Shown in pieces: positions 14,164 through 14,249 of a stretch of 14,249 nucleotides of DNA. Both the position numbers and the translations under genes were made by a program. The notes beneath the pieces were generated by a model. The model did not search any database. It was not told the DNA's origin and saw nothing but the letters and a program-made list of their open reading frames with translations. Positions within the stretch are counted from its first letter, which is position 1. Each line of letters opens with the position of its first letter. Source of the stretch: a candidate division WWE3 bacterium RIFCSPLOWO2_12_FULL_36_10 (GTDB taxonomy: Bacteria > Patescibacteriota > WWE3 > UBA101185 > UBA10185); assembly GCA_001772985.1 (NCBI GenBank), contig MEVN01000001.1, forward strand, positions 1-14,249. The letters run 5' to 3'.

Positions 14164-14169
14164 AGTATA
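14164..14169 (-). promoter_or_regulatory. -10 box implying a leaderless GTG start
   Basis: TATACT (5/6 match) on the minus strand at 14169-14164 is followed by TAAGAA and the GTG at 14157, the same six-base spacing as at three TATAAT starts in the window. No -35 is apparent. Confidence 0.4.
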
Positions 14170-14196
14170 TCCCAACCTTTTATATTAGGCCTGTTT

Positions 14197-14249
14197 TTAT
14201 CTTTTTCCTAAAAGCTTTTCTTTATCGATAGCCATGTCGTCTTTTACAA
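14197..14249 (-). CDS. C-terminal end of a further minus-strand gene (partial)
   Basis: One minus-strand frame is open from the right edge to TAA at 14199-14197 and reads VKDDMAIDKEKLLGKR. The charged, helix-like composition looks like a real protein tail, whereas the other two minus frames stop within the first nine codons. Only 16 residues are visible, so no family can be named. If real, the gene lies upstream of the GT87-like protein on the same strand, 39 bases from its start. Confidence 0.35.
   Translation of the reverse strand, partial: VKDDMAIDKEKLLGKR

Noticed and set aside
14223..14249. Plus-strand gene starting at the ATG near the right edge
   Set aside because: It has no Shine-Dalgarno sequence and no -10 box at the local spacing; the minus-strand open tail fits better, though only a few codons are visible.
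1..14249. UGA recoding as in Gracilibacteria/Absconditabacteria, CRISPR arrays, transposons or a defence island
   Set aside because: TGA ends several full-length proteins at the expected place, and I saw no direct-repeat arrays, transposase, integrase, restriction or toxin-antitoxin signatures.

Overview
The window looks like an AT-rich bacterial chromosome segment that uses the standard bacterial code, with TGA acting as a normal stop (for example for the membrane protein at 8186-9739). Three things suggest a small-genome, uncultured lineage of the Candidate Phyla Radiation (Patescibacteria): short intergenic spaces, envelope/glycan functions mixed with single house-keeping genes, and a two-zinc-ribbon membrane protein. 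This placement is an inference from style and gene content; no marker gene in the window proves it.

Layout. 1-998 (minus) is an extended SDR sugar-nucleotide dehydratase/epimerase cut by the left edge. 1102-1503 (plus) is the C-terminal piece of an MFS transporter that abuts a perfect hairpin. 1566-3106 (minus) is a two-gene operon: a Nudix hydrolase, then a membrane-anchored alpha/beta hydrolase. 3285-4625 (plus) is a zinc-ribbon/transmembrane protein with a striking cysteine pattern, driven by the best sigma-70-like promoter here. 4685-5401 (minus) is a ferredoxin-reductase-like flavoprotein. 5489-5602 is a possible small ORF. 5667-6302 (plus) is an S51-type peptidase whose stop overlaps that of typA/bipA (6299-8110, minus). 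8186-9739 (plus) is a polytopic GT-C-like protein, and 9802-10194 (plus) a small zinc-binding protein. 10251-12770 (minus) is a P-type cation ATPase. 12819-12895 (minus) is tRNA-Val(UAC) with encoded CCA. 12937-13026 carries three related hairpins. 13036-14157 (minus) is a second GT-C-like membrane protein. The right edge shows the probable tail of one more minus-strand gene.

How the genes relate. No single pathway ties the window together. The sugar-nucleotide enzyme and the two GT-C-like proteins fit envelope glycan assembly, the hydrolase and Nudix form one transcription unit, and the rest are independent single-gene units. Convergent pairs are packed so tightly that terminators lie inside, or share bases with, neighbouring coding sequence (4636-4699 and 6324-6347).

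Most notable. First, a recurrent arrangement places a -10 box exactly six bases before the start codon: TATAAT at 3106, 5667 and 8186, TATACT at 14157, and TATGAT at the small ORF. This implies leaderless transcripts, whereas only the starts at 3285 and 9802 have strong Shine-Dalgarno sequences. Second, the zinc-ribbon membrane protein has six cysteines placed symmetrically about one glycine, which predicts a ladder of three nested disulfides across one beta-hairpin. I found no CRISPR array, integrase, transposase or recognisable defence system.
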